Shown piece after piece: positions 11,188 through 23,028 of a stretch of DNA of 64,000 nt. Under the pieces are notes generated by a model, which saw only the letters and a list, made by a program, of their open reading frames with translations, was not told where the DNA came from and did no database searches. Numbering within the stretch: the first letter of the stretch is position 1; each line of letters begins with the position of its first letter. Source of the stretch: Myotis daubentonii (lineage: Eukaryota > Chordata > Mammalia > Chiroptera > Vespertilionidae); assembly GCF_963259705.1 (NCBI RefSeq), contig NC_081851.1:63706355-63770354 (forward strand), in the 5' to 3' direction. The translations under genes and the position numbers were made by a program.

Positions 11188-13246
11188 AACAGCAATAATT
11201 TGTCCCTATTCCCCTGACTTTCAGATGCAATGTAATTTATACCCCTTTTCAAATAGCCCATGCAGATAGATTGCTAATCGAAGTGAGAGTTTAGGGACAA
11301 CTAACTCATCAAGTCTCAGTGGTGGTGGGAGTACTCCTCTGAAATGCATAAAGTTAATTGGCCACCAATGGCAAGGGCAAGAGGAACAAGGTAATGAGAG
11401 GTTAGATGCCTGTGAACTATGCATGGGAAGTGGAGGCAGAGGAGTTCTTCAGTGGAGGTTAGAGAAAAAAGCCTCAATGTTCTCCCTACTGTATAATACG
11501 GTATTGCACAAATCTCCAAGTGTTAATTTTATACTTTGGAAATGCTTTTTATTTTTCAACAAACCCTTTTAGCAATAAAGAGTTACTTTATAAAAAATAC
11601 AGACTTTATAAAAAAACAGGTACTGAATTCCATTTCTCATGAAAACTGATGACCATGTTATGTGTGTAAAATGTTTCTAGACGTTTACTTTCCACTATAG
11701 ATCCCTATAGGGGCTGTAGCAATATTATTGACCACTTGAAAGTCAGAAGACATTAATCTGTTTAAGAAGCATCAGCATCTATTTCAAGGCTTAGTAGCTA
11801 TTTTCAGGGCACTGCGCCCAATGTTGACAACTGGTCACATTTGGCTGCAGAAGGCGCGTTTACATCACAGTCGAGGAAGTACAAGTTTTTATATCAAATG
11901 GCTGTTCTTCAAAATTAATGTTGTTCATTTCAATTTCAAGTTATTCTGTGGGCATGCAAAAAAGTAAGGTGATGGTTTTTCATATATTGACTATAGTAGC
12001 AAAAAATAATTTCACAATGAAATCATGCCTGCTTTGTATCACTGTCATCAGATGTTTCAGAGAGAAAATTAATTAAATGCTAATTCATTTTTATCTCATT
12101 TATGAAATTAAAACTTTGTCCATTCATTCTCTTGAAGGTGAAACACCTGTAAATATTGTGGATGCTCTAACTCAGTTAAAAAGTTCAACATTAAGATACA
12201 TTAACTTTGTAATAGCACAAAAAATAAATATTTTGGTGAATCAGGTTGGCACGGGAAAACAATGTTTTTACCACATTGAGCAATTTTTAATGCATAAATT
12301 TACCTGAACTGATTATAGTGCTTACATAATCGTGTCCACACAATTTGTGAGATTCTATCAAGCAAAAAAAAAATCTGATTGTAAGGATGCACATCCATCC
12401 TTATAATGATAAAACTACATATTTTTTGGATAAAGCAGATGTTGAATAAAACGTCTGCAGCAGAGAAGTAAGCACCTTCTCTCCCTGCTTCCTGTCATCC
12501 ATAAAATCTTAGAATAGAAAACATTTGAGCCTTTGAAGAAATTTTCTATGAAGAACACAACTATCTTACAATGTAATAGAAAGTGTTTTGTAAAGAGTGC
12601 TTTCTATTTTAATTGAAAATTAGTCTGAAACTTTTAATAAAAGCACTCATGACTAGAACACCAAAACCTTTGTTTGAACCTTTCAGTAATCCGAATTATT
12701 GAATTTTCAGAAGCTCATAAATAGAGCAACAGTGAAATCTATTCTTATAAAATCAGGGAAGAACTAGCGTAAATAAAGTATAAAATATAACCTTGAAATT
12801 TTATAATTTTCCTCTGTAATTGTTGACCTGTGGGAAGACTCTTGGAACACCTATTTTAAATGAAATGAACTTATCTTCTGTGGTGAAATTGAGTAAAATT
12901 AACTTGCCTAAGCAGCATCTAATTTTGGGATGCAAAAGAATTATAAGTATAGATAATTTACTTGACATTTTGCTTTGTTGGAAAATTATAAAAGAAAAAA
13001 AACAGTGAGACAAAAGAGGGAAAACTGAAAATATGGGTACTGAAATATTTATACATTTCAATATAAAAAGTAGAATTAAGTCTCTTCTTCATTTAGCAGA
13101 ATTGCTCTGGAGTTACAGGAAATTTTGGTATTTCTAATGAATGCATTCTAAATTTAAAATAATTAAAAACAAAAAGATAATTAAAATTAAAAACAATTCT
13201 ATATAATTTTAACTTTTCAGAAGACTAAAGCAATTTTATGAAAAAA
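11188..13246. other. unassigned AT-rich DNA
   Basis: No repeat family or gene could be supported. Complementary open frames near 12.8-13.06 kb on both strands have no domain and are chance. Confidence 0.45.
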
Positions 13247-13500
13247 CTAGAGGCCTGGTGCACAGATTCGTGCACAGGTGAGGTACCTCAGCCTGGCTGG
13301 CGATCGGGGCTGATGGGGTCAGGAGGTGGCCAGCTGGGAGGAGGGGCCATGGGAGGTTGGCCAACCACGGAGTTTGGCTGTGGGAGCCCACTGACCACCA
13401 GGGGACAGCTCCTGCGTTGAGCATCTGCCTCCTGGTGATCAGTGTGAGTCATAGCTACCATCTGGTCATAACGGCCCTTAGGCTTTTATATATATATAGA
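13247..13500 (-). mobile_element. non-autonomous Helitron (HeliBat type), minus
   Basis: On the minus strand it begins TCTATATATATATAAAAGCC and ends with a hairpin (GTGCACGAATCTGTGCAC) followed by CACC..GGCCTCTAG, i.e. a Helitron 3' end: short palindrome about 10 bp before CTAG. It sits exactly between A and T with no target duplication, the rolling-circle hallmark. Length 254 bp, with no Rep/helicase sequence, so it is non-autonomous. The body contains the 'gaccaccaggg' block shared with the other copies in this window. Confidence 0.93.
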
Positions 13501-13864
13501 TAACATAATATTGCAAAAAAACACACAAACATTTTCAGAAAATATGTGATACACTATTAGACACATAAAGCTATGGAACTAATTAAAATATAGGAATATT
13601 AATCAATAATTACTTTGTATTTATGTACATTTTAAATATTACAAGATATAGTTTAGAAGCCATTTTAATTTTGAAAAGTGGTTTTCAATAGGTACACTTA
13701 TATAACACATTTGATCTATAAATTATTTTTTCAAAAATTGTATACTTTAAATTATTTTAGCATTCCTCTTATTCTCAAACGTATCCCAGTTTAGTTTATA
13801 TGATCCCATCACAATCACAGACAATATTAACTGCTCTACACCTTGTACATATGGCCCATATCAT
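13501..13864. other. unassigned AT-rich DNA
   Basis: Nothing recognisable between the Helitron and the MIR fossil. Confidence 0.45.
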
Positions 13865-14010
13865 CAATTCATTACATCTGCAAGGAGCATATCACTATTT
13901 TATAATGTGGATACTGAGGAGCAGGGAGCTTATGACCTGAGATCACACAACTAGTTAATGGCTCAACCCAACTGATTTTATAACCCAGGCTTTTAGACAT
14001 TTGTTAAGAA
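13865..14010 (-). mobile_element. MIR SINE fossil, minus
   Basis: 'gatactgaggagcagggagc', 'gagatcacacaactagttaa', 'ataacccaggctttta' follow in order the reverse complement of MIR (core and tRNA-like head). Diverged, with no flanking repeat visible. Confidence 0.65.
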
Positions 14011-14205
14011 TAGAATTCTCTCACCATTTCACTAAGATTATCTTTCAAAGACCCTTTGATATCATAGTAATATATTGATATTCAAGATTAAAATACTTCT
14101 TTAGACAATTTGCATTTAAAAACATTATGACTCAGAGGAAAATGTTCTCAAAAGTTCCATACATTTTTAACTGACCTAACAAATCTCATACTTTTTATAT
14201 AAATA

Positions 14206-14513
14206 CTAGAGGCCCAGTGTACGGATTCGTGCACCAGTGGGGTCCCTCAGCCTGGCCTGCGAGGGTTGGGCTGAAACCAGCTCTCCAACATCCCCTAAGG
14301 GGTCCCGGTTTGAGAGAGGGAGGTTCTCGGGTGATGCACCCTGTAATCGAGCTCCCTCCTCTCTGGTTCCAGGTGCGTCACCCGAGAACCTCAGTTGCCA
14401 AGTCACCACAGTTTGGCAGCTCCTGTGTTGAGCATCTGCCCCCTGGTGGTCACTGTGCATCATAGCTACTGGTTGGACAGTTGGGCGGTTGCTTAGGCTT
14501 TTATTTATAGAGA
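14206..14513 (-). mobile_element. non-autonomous Helitron with internal inverted repeat, minus
   Basis: On the minus strand it begins TCTCTATAAATAAAAGCC and ends with the GTGCACGAATCCGTACAC hairpin and GGGCCTCTAG, between A and T. Length 308 bp. Compared with the copy at 13247 the middle is different: it carries a 21-bp inverted repeat with one mismatch (14320-14340 against 14372-14392, arm GAGGTTCTCGGGTGATGCAC...) around a 31-base loop. The outer 'catctgccccctggtggtca' block is shared with other copies. A translated frame on each strand is an effect of the low stop density of GC-rich DNA. Confidence 0.93.
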
Positions 14514-15259
14514 TTTGGAACAGTTAATATAGCAAAGCTCCTGGAACACCAAAGAAGACTGGTAGTATAGAAAATACTAGGCACTACTAGATTTTTAAAA
14601 TCAGTTCCTGTTTTGGTAACAAAATAATCAAGTCATTAGTTGCAATAATTATATAAGAGCTCTACGATAAGTAACTGTTGGCAAATGAAAGTTAAAAATT
14701 GTAGCTTCAAAATGTTATTAAAGAACAAACCCCAGAATGTGTAAGACCTTCCAAAATGCTATCTTGCTTTATTCTTTTCTAATTCATAGTTTCTATTTTG
14801 GTTAGCCATTGTGCTGTTTTAATTAAAGGTTAAAATAATACAGACAAAATGGTCATGACTTCTCTGACTATATTCAAGTAATATAAAGTTTGAAATTTTC
14901 CCTGAGAAACTTAAAAAGCAATGTAGGAGTTTAATACTATCCATGAAGAAATATGTACCTAACTGAAATATGTGGAGTCTATGGGTTTGGGTTTCAGATC
15001 AAATTGGTAAAATAAGAATGGTCCAGGGACTCACAATATTTTTCAATTCAGTATGCATAATGTGCTCCTAAAATTTCTTTAAAATAAAGATATAAGGTAT
15101 ATCAACCTACAAAGGGTTAAACCCAAGATTCGGCACTGTAGTGAGTTTGAATTTTATATTATATGTATTTTTCTCTTTTTAGGACATCCTCCTTTTTTCT
15201 TTTAGGAATAGGAGTATAAAATTACACATAAATTTTATTAGCTACATGCCTATGAGCAT
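14514..15259. other. unassigned AT-rich DNA
   Basis: Nothing recognisable. Confidence 0.45.
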
Positions 15260-15390
15260 TATACTCACCTTGGTTTCCTAATTTCCATGAGTAGAATAAT
15301 AATACCAACTTTACAAGGTTACTGAAAAGATTAACACTAAGCATTGGGCCCATCAATCAAAGAAAGAGCAGTTGTTATTTTCACTATTGT
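15260..15390 (+). mobile_element. MIR SINE fossil, plus
   Basis: 'tcaccttggtttcctaattt', 'aataataccaactttacaag', 'gttactgaaaagattaacac' fit MIR from the core to its 3' half in the right order. Diverged. Confidence 0.6.
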
Positions 15391-15777
15391 ATTTGCAGGT
15401 TTCTATAACGACACTGGCTTCATAGAATAATGGAATTGTAGAGGTCCACCCAGACTAATCTCTAGAACATGCAGGAATGTCTTCCACAGCATGCTTCCAA
15501 GTGAATAATTATTTTAAGAGAAATTGTCATGTGGAAGGAAAATGTGCATTCTGTTTCGCTCAAGATAGCAGAAAAAGAGTTAGGAAAAGTTTCACCAAAT
15601 ATAATTCTACTTCAACCCAAATGAAGAATAATCTGATTACCAGAGCTGGCTATCAATGAATTGGGTGGTTTTGGAAAATAGTGCGTTCCCTATCACGACC
15701 CATGTTCAAGCTGAGGCTTTGTAGCTGCCTGGTATTAGGTCAGGACGGCAGAAGGGGTTACAGGGTTTTATGATCAA
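15391..15777. other. unassigned DNA
   Basis: Nothing recognisable. Confidence 0.4.
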
Positions 15778-16039
15778 AAGTGATATAAGCTCTGGCCAGT
15801 GTTGCTCAATGGGACAGCATAGGCCTTGCACACTGAAGGGTAGGTAGAAGGTTCAATTCTTAGTCAAGGGCATCTACCTGGGTTGCAGATTGTACGCGTG
15901 GCAGGCAAACAATGTGTCTCTCTCACATTGATGTTTCTCTCTTCCTCTCTCTTCCCCTCCCTCCCTTCCACTCTCTCTAAAAAGCAATGGGAAAAATATC
16001 CTCGGGTGAGGACTAACAAATGTTTTTAAGTGATATAAG
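15778..16039 (+). mobile_element. older Ves-related SINE with perfect TSD
   Basis: Body 15790-16027: 'ctctggccagtgttgctcaa' head, 'gaaggttcaattcttagtca' B-box region, then 'acattgatgtttctctcttc', and an unusual 3' end 'aaaatatcctcgggtgagga' in place of the common AATAAA tail. Flanked by perfect 12-bp repeats AAGTGATATAAG (15778-15789 and 16028-16039). The 3' end marks a different subfamily from the other Ves copies here. Confidence 0.88.
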
Positions 16040-17224
16040 ATGACACAGACACACTGGCATTTAACTTTGGTTTTCTTTTCCTTCCTGAAATATATGGACA
16101 AGACCAAACTCATTGATTTAAGATCAAGATTGATTCTCCAGATTTAATTCCTTATAAAGTCCAAACAGCTTCATATCATAAAATAATAATTTACCCCCTG
16201 CTTTCTTTCTCCACACTTTCATCCTTATAATATCACTCCTTGAATCTTCCATGACATTCATATTGAACCGCTTAAAATTCCCCAAATTAATCAGACTATT
16301 TCATACCTTTGTGTGTTCACTGGGGTTTTTCTACCTAAATCTTCTGTGCCCTCCTTCCCTGTTTGCCTAGAAATAGCCACTCATTGCAACTCAGCCAAAA
16401 GTCCCTCTTAAACATGAAGCCTTTCCTGACCCCTGACCAAGTGGAAATGAGCATGAAAGGATAGGGACAGAAACTAAACAAATCAAAGAACAAAGTGTGT
16501 TTGGAAAGGAAGTGAGAGGCAGGTTCTGGAGAAACATCCTGAGTTAGATAATGTAGGAGCAGAAGCTCCTTGGGGAATCTGGGGCTTCAGGTGACCTACT
16601 TATTTTGTACCCACAGTATCTAACACCGTGCCCACACACCAATTAAAGAATAACAAGTCACTCTCAGTTTCCTCACCCTTCCAATAGAAGTGAGGAACTT
16701 CACAAGTTTTTTTGCTGTTGTTTAGAGATTAATTTCAATTAGTTTGACTAAAGGAGAGAACTGAGGAGACAGTATTAATAGATGAGATGCCTTTTGTCCC
16801 AGAAATAAATGTTCTCTTCTTTCTCTTGAATATGAATTTGCCTTCTAATGGAGACATACTTCCTAAGAAATAGATACCTTTTTTCATTTTATCATATGTC
16901 TATCTAAATATGCAAAGCAAGCTTTATTGAAGTGGGTGTTGGCCTAGCCAAAGAACTGGGGTTGCTTGGGTGTCCAGCCACTGTTAAAAAACACCTTTAT
17001 TGCCAAGTCCATTAAGAAGAGGACTCCTTTTAATACAAGTCACTTAGACCCTGAATCCTCAGACTTTAGGAAATGAATGAGTTGGGAACTCTTGAGTCTA
17101 GTGTGTTTTGTACAAGGCATGGGTGTGTATGCTTATAAAGGCTGCTGGGATGGGGAACTGTGTCTTCAGGAAAAATAATTTTCCCTTTGTCTTTCTAGAT
17201 TCTTGGCTGAGATCCTCTGTAATA
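16040..17224. other. unassigned DNA; weak L2-like text
   Basis: The stretch 16340-16440 ('aagcctttcctgacccctga') and 16600-16650 faintly resemble the L2 3' end, but too weakly to annotate as such. A TATAAA (17132) and an AATAAA (17221) in plus orientation are noted but not enough for an LTR. Confidence 0.3.
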
Positions 17225-17690
17225 AAAGACAGATAACAAGGGGAAAAAAAACACAGAAATGTCATAACATGTACACATCCTGTATACATGTAAGAGACTC
17301 AGGAACACTAACTCCCCCAAATGGCCAAAGTCAACACCTTAAATACTATTCCAGCTAAAGACATAAGGAGATGTTGGGGACAGGGTAGGGATCAGTTATG
17401 GGAGGTTACCAGGAAAATTAGAGTAAACAAAGGATAGGTCGTCAGGTGGATGGTACTCCTTGCCTTCTCCAGTATAAGACTTTCTAGTGATTTAGCCATC
17501 ACCCTCTTCCTGGTGGAAACAAGAGGACACCCTTACCAAGGCGGCATTCTCTTATAAATGTCAATGTGTCTTACAACAGAGTAACTTCTACTCAGTTTCA
17601 GAGCCTCTCCTGTGTCTGCTGTTTCTTAAAAATAATCAGCCTAAAATAATCCTTATACCAAAGACACGTATTTGGGGGCCAAATTCTGCT
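17225..17690 (-). mobile_element. possible old LTR/ERV remnant
   Basis: Words such as 'cccccaaatggccaaagtca', 'accttaaatactattccagc' and 'ttcttaaaaataatcagcct' recall a common old mammalian LTR-type repeat read in reverse. Ends, poly(A) signal and TSD were not identified. Family name not assigned. Confidence 0.3.
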
Positions 17691-17869
17691 CCCCTTTTGA
17701 ATGTTTTGCTCTATAGACAATTTCTTATTTAAGTTACAAGTTGCCATATTGGAGAATTCTTTCTTTTTAAGATCAATGTATATTTTAGTTTTCAGTATAA
17801 GATTAATTGGATGTGAGAGAGGGAAACAACTTTATTATGGGGGAAGAGTAGAGTTATTAGCACTTTATC

Positions 17870-18060
17870 CATTTCCTCCTGTATTCATACAAATACTGAG
17901 TGCCTTCCCTAAACCAGCACCAAGCAAGACATTGGAAACACTATGGAGAACAAAACAGGGCTCTTCCTTCCAGGTGCACAACATAGGGAAAAGGACACAC
18001 ATTAACCAAATAACTGCACTTTATTTTTACATTTATCTATAAGGCATTTATTGAATGTCC
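17870..18060 (-). mobile_element. L2 LINE 3'-end fossil, minus
   Basis: 'gtattcatacaaatactgag', 'accagcaccaagcaagacat', 'gagaacaaaacagggctctt' fit the reverse complement of the L2 3' end in the right order. Diverged. Confidence 0.55.
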
Positions 18061-19274
18061 GCTAATACTTCTTCATACTAAACTCTATGGCCTACTATTA
18101 CTATTCTTGGGTTATGCTGGTACAAAGTAGAGAGAAACTCGGCCTGAGGTGAGTGGAATGGTTTCCTCTCCTTTATTCAAGGCCTGTCACTGCAGCACGT
18201 GTTTTGGCTTTACTTAAGCCTGGATTTCAATTCTACTTCTGCTGCTTTGGGTTTGTTCCTTACCCTGCCCTTCTTACTCTACCAACCTCCTTCCATGCCA
18301 TTCTACTTCTCCCTCACTAGCCCTTGGACACAACGCACTAGCCATCCTTCAGTTCCTGATGAAGCCCTTAAAATACTCAGGAGGCTTGAGATTCTGTCCC
18401 TGTGTAGTGTGCCACTCAAGTGAGCACCATCCAACAAAAGCAACTTTAAAATTACGTGTATTTGTTGAATTTATAAGAACACCAGAGGACTGCTCCATTG
18501 ATAATTCATGACAAAGCTTAGAAATTATTTTCTCCATCTCTGTATACACACATGCAAATATGTATCCACAACCCCTCAAAGAGATATTTGCTTTCAAATG
18601 TCTCCTCTCCTTTAACTCACAAGTCCATTCCAAGTCCCTCTCAGCCTGCCTACTCATGATCTGTCTTATTGCCCCTTTTTCCTCACAGGGATCTATGAAT
18701 TGCTTTCGTCTTTGTCAATGACTTGGCTTTTACAGTGAAAATCAACCCAGGAATCTCTGGGCTTCTTACCACATTCATTCATTGTTGAAATCTAGCTTGC
18801 ACAACCCACTTCCCTTTGAAACTTGTCTCTCTTGTTAAGAGGGGAAGAATCTGTGATTTCTCACTTTGTCATCTCTACTTTTTTTTTCCTGTCACACTCA
18901 TGTGGTCAAAGCTATTTGAAGTTGTATTTTTTTTCTTTCCATCTGGAAGTCATATACCTTGTCTTCACCTCACCATTCTAATTAACTTCAAGCTGGACCG
19001 CAAATGGAATCTAAATGTAATTTTCCCCAAAAAATTATTCCTAGAGGCTTCAGCTATAGTTAACTATTAAAAGATAACTATTAACTCATGGCACTTTGTA
19101 ATTTTTTTACATAGCACTTACAATAATTATGGCTATGTGGTGATGAAACCATGCTAATGTCCCCTCCCCCCCTTCCTAGGAGGTAGCCAGGGCCACACAT
19201 TGTGACACTCCAGGGGCCACCAGCCATTCATATTGTATTCCAAGTGAAGGAGTCTGTAATAGATAAATTGCATC
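18061..19274. other. unassigned DNA
   Basis: No repeat family or gene supported. Two open frames of 75-102 codons on opposite strands overlap near 18.35-18.42 kb and have no recognisable domain. Confidence 0.4.
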
Positions 19275-19530
19275 CCACCAGTTAAAAAGGCAAGGAAGAT
19301 TTTATTCAAGACAATTGCAATAGGGGAAAACATTAAAAAATGCTTCTATTGAAAGAAAAGGCAGGGGAGTTTTTAACCACTAGGGTGAGCTGGTGAAAAA
19401 TACTGGAGGACATTAAGAGAAGAGGGAGGTTGGTTAATGTTATTAGGCCATCTGCCTTTGATAACTGGCACTTATGGAAGTTAGGTTCTTACCCTGCCAC
19501 AGGGTACAGGGGCTGTATCTTTCTTGATGA
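19275..19530 (-). mobile_element. possible LTR fragment, minus
   Basis: The minus strand reads a TTGAATAAAATCTTCCTTGCC-like poly(A) region (near 19293-19312) preceded by a TTAAAAAC box about 65 bp upstream, resembling the R/U5 end of ERV LTRs. No ends or TSD were found. Family not assigned. Confidence 0.35.
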
Positions 19531-19544
19531 CTAGATTTCAAAGG

Positions 19545-19612
19545 GCTGGCTCCTATGCAACACAATGTCTGACACACAATAGATAATCAATAAATGTTGA
19601 ATTCATGAGTGA
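19545..19612 (+). mobile_element. L2 3'-tail fossil
   Basis: 'aatgtctgacacacaataga' and 'taatcaataaatgttgaatt' match the terminal part of L2/MIR-type elements in plus orientation. Confidence 0.5.
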
Positions 19613-20804
19613 GTCCATTTATATTAGGGATGGCATAATAATACTACCACCTAGTATTGCTATGAAGCCCATTTTGGATATTGCATCTAAAGAACTCAGA
19701 ATAAGGACTAAAACATAGCTCTCCGTAAAATATATACATATTTGCATCAAAACAATCTTAAAAGAATGAGGTAGAAAGACTTTGAAATTTCCCATTCTAG
19801 ACTCTACCCAAAATGTTAGATGTGATCAAATAATTGAATCCACACCCCCTCCCCTGGGAACTGACCTTTAGACCACTTCACAATAGACATTCCCTTTTGC
19901 TTAGACCACATTTCACTTGCTAAGCAAACATTCCACTTACTAAGACCATTCTCTCTCCCCTCAGGACCTGCCCAGAGAATTTTCCACCCAAAAAAGCATA
20001 CCTGGAGTCCTTTAAAAACCACTGACTCCCCGTCTTTGGGCGCTGGTGCCTTTTGGGGGCTCAGCCCACCTGGTATCCAGATGACCTAGTAAATTTATAA
20101 TCCCTACCACTTTGGCTTCATGTGTTCCTCCTTCTGTGACCCTAACATATCCCACCCTTTCAAACAAGGGATTTAATTATAATATGGATGATATTTTAAG
20201 TTATCTTGAAAAGATCATTCAGCAAATTTTGTTTACTGGAAAACATCATACATCAAATCAAAATGCATTATCAAAGCAAGTGTGTAATAAAGTGGGTGCT
20301 GAATAATGGAAATCTAGATATTTCCAGAGGAAAACCACAAAGTTGTTTTTTAATCAAACAAAGGTCAAAGAGCTTATTTTTAATTGAATTATAGGATTTG
20401 TAACCCAGATTGAGGGTTGAGCTACAGACATTATTTATCTTCCATTTAGCAAAATGTTTGATTCATTAGCTCATGAAATGTTAATTACTCATTTATTTTA
20501 AATTAGTTTGAATAAGAGCTCCCCGTGGGCTGAGAGTTGTCTAAATTCTACAGCAAATATTAAAATATGCCACGTGCACACTGCAGCGTTTCCACCACAC
20601 TTAGTGAAGACATCTAAAGATTCATTTTACTAATTACCATTGATCCTGAAGGAATTTCCCTGATGCAATAAGAAGTTGGTTTGCATGGCTAGAATCTCAT
20701 TTTTATAAACATTATTAAATGAGCACTCTTTGTGTTAAAGCTGCTTCCACACCCAATTTAATAGCCACTCTACCACTTCTTATACTGTGGCCACCAATAA
20801 AGTG
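19613..20804. other. unassigned DNA
   Basis: No repeat signature. The segment 20.44-20.76 kb carries several TAATTA/ATTAAT words and a CACGTG and looks unlike the repeats around it; conservation cannot be judged from one genome. Confidence 0.4.
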
Positions 20805-21035
20805 GCAATCAGCAGAGTGGTTATGAGTCCATGTCCAATTCAAGCTCTACCCCTCACTAGCAAGGCGACCTGGAGCAAGTATTACCCTACCTGAGACTCA
20901 GTTTCCTTGTCTCTAAATATAGATAACAACATACTAACCTCACAGGAGTATTGGAGGGGTTATAAAGATACTTACAACCATGCCTGGAACATAATGATTA
21001 TCAACAAAGTATTAGCTATTATTCTGCTAAAGAAA
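20805..21035 (+). mobile_element. MIR SINE, nearly full length
   Basis: Read in order: 'agcagagtggttatgagtcc' (tRNA-like head), 'caattcaagctctacccctc', 'ctgagactcagtttccttgt' (core), 'tcacaggagtattggagggg', and 'catgcctggaacataatgat' (3' end). One of the best preserved ancient SINEs in the window. Confidence 0.82.
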
Positions 21036-22950
21036 TTATACTGTTGAGTAAGCCTGTCCTCCCACCTCAATGCAGTAAGCAGTTGGATGACGTTTGTTTA
21101 GCGAAGTCGTTCTTCCTTTGGAAAATAGACATTTTCATTAAAACTTAATGCTCTGACTCTTTTACCAGATGAAGGGATGCTATGTTTTTCTTTGTGGTGT
21201 TTCATCATTCCTTTCTAGGGAATGTGTGGTTTCTTCTTCAGAAGACATGCTTAACCTTGCACACCTTGTGTCCTTCTGCTGCCCGACTTCATGTTTCCTG
21301 ATTACTCCAACTGAGGATAAATTATCCCTCTTATGCACACTAGTATTTAGCCTATTACTTAGGCTGCATGTGGGTATTAATTATGTCCTGGCTTATGCCA
21401 ACATTTGCATTGGTTTATTCTAAAGGCACAGCATTTTAAGAGCACACACCTCACCTCTCCAACTCTCTTACAGCTCCCTCAAAAGTGGGATTGAGTGATA
21501 TGGTTCTCTGAACTTCTCAACACCTGACACAGAGCTGTCTTTTGTGATAGAAATCCAGCCAAGAACCTAAAAGGGTAAAAGAAAAACAGATATTCCCTCC
21601 CCTGTAAACTCCACCAGGGACATCTGCTATGCCTGCCTCGCACTCATACATAAGACATCTCCTATAGCCCTTTGCCTGGACCATTCTCTAATCTTCTGCC
21701 TCAAACTGGAGACTAACTTGAGCCTGCACTGAAGCTATTTTGTACGTGGTTTCTGTTTAAAATTTAAGAACAGTTCACATGGCAGTGCCACTCTCCCAGC
21801 CACCCTTAGCCAAGCTCCATATTGTACTTCAGTCCTGATGCCTCCCAATCAGAATGTGCCTCTACTCACCTGCTTTCCAACTACTCACAGGTATTTCCTC
21901 CCCCTGGCTCCTGTTTGAGGATACCATTTTCCCAGAAGCTCTATTATGTTCAAAGCTGCTGATTTTCCAAAATCTCTGGTTTGGGAGGTGATAAAAAACC
22001 TCCTTGCTCCTCAGTGCTTTTCCAGTTCATTACGCCTCTACTCTCCTGTATCATCCCCACTCCTCTGCCCTCAGCCATCTGGCCACCCAGCCCCCTTCTC
22101 CCACCTGGTCTATTTCACTTTCTGACCTCCTAGTCACTCCGCCCAAATTAATTGAAGACCTTTGCATCTGGCTCACATTTTTTTCTCCAACTTTTAAATA
22201 TTAAACCTAAGTGGTCATTTCTATGGACACATTTTATTCAATGCCTGTAATATTTTTAAGATTTTTCAAAAGATATGAAACTATTTCTTATTGATCAGCA
22301 CTCCATAATGTCAACAGGGAGAGCATATAAACCACACAGAGTCAATACTTTAGGCCTTATTGGATGCAGGGAAATGGAGCTTTACAATCACCTGTAAGAA
22401 GAAAAAACAAACAGAACAATTCCAGTGGCTTTCTCTCTGCCAGCTCTGTGCTGCAAGTCTTTAGTGCCCAGAGCAGAGGACAGAAGACTAACAATTCCCC
22501 ATGTGTCAGAACACAGGAGAGCAAAGGACAGAGATGCAGCATAGATAAAATCATACTCCAAAAGAAAATGCTCAACAATAAATTATAGATTACTGAATAT
22601 ATGTCAGAACTTGGTTGTGGATAGAATTGACCACAAAAAAGGAACTTGGTACTATAGAGGACAAGAAGTGGCAGCCTCACAGATTCATTGCTTCTGAAAC
22701 AGAATCAGATAAGTGTTGTCTTTGGAAATGAAACAGTAAAAGGAAAATAGAAAATAAGAGGGGGAAAATAAGGATCTTATAGAAATAAAAGAGAAACATG
22801 ATAATCTATTTAAAGATGAGATCCAACCAAAGATAACTGGAAAAATGTTGACAAAGCAATTAATAATAATTATTTTATACTTTCATGATTATATTACATT
22901 ATCCACTCATGAGTATTTCATTTCTTCTAGCTAAGAGTAAAGCAAGGATG
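21036..22950. other. unassigned DNA
   Basis: No gene or repeat family supported. Overlapping sense and antisense frames at 22.36-22.68 kb have no domain. Confidence 0.4.
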
Positions 22951-23028
22951 AGGTTATGTATGTATGTACATATGTACATACGTGTATGGGTGTTTTTATT
23001 TGCATGTATGTATGTATGTATGTATATT
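22951..23028 (+). repeat. (GTAT)n / GTAC-rich microsatellite
   Basis: Two GTAT blocks (22955-22983 with ACATATGTAC variants, 23003-23024 clean) separated by about 20 bp, the remains of a single tetranucleotide array. Confidence 0.88.

Noticed and set aside
16310..16650. Weak L2 3'-end similarity
   Set aside because: Single words ('cctttcctgacc') fit but no continuous order; a profile search would be needed.
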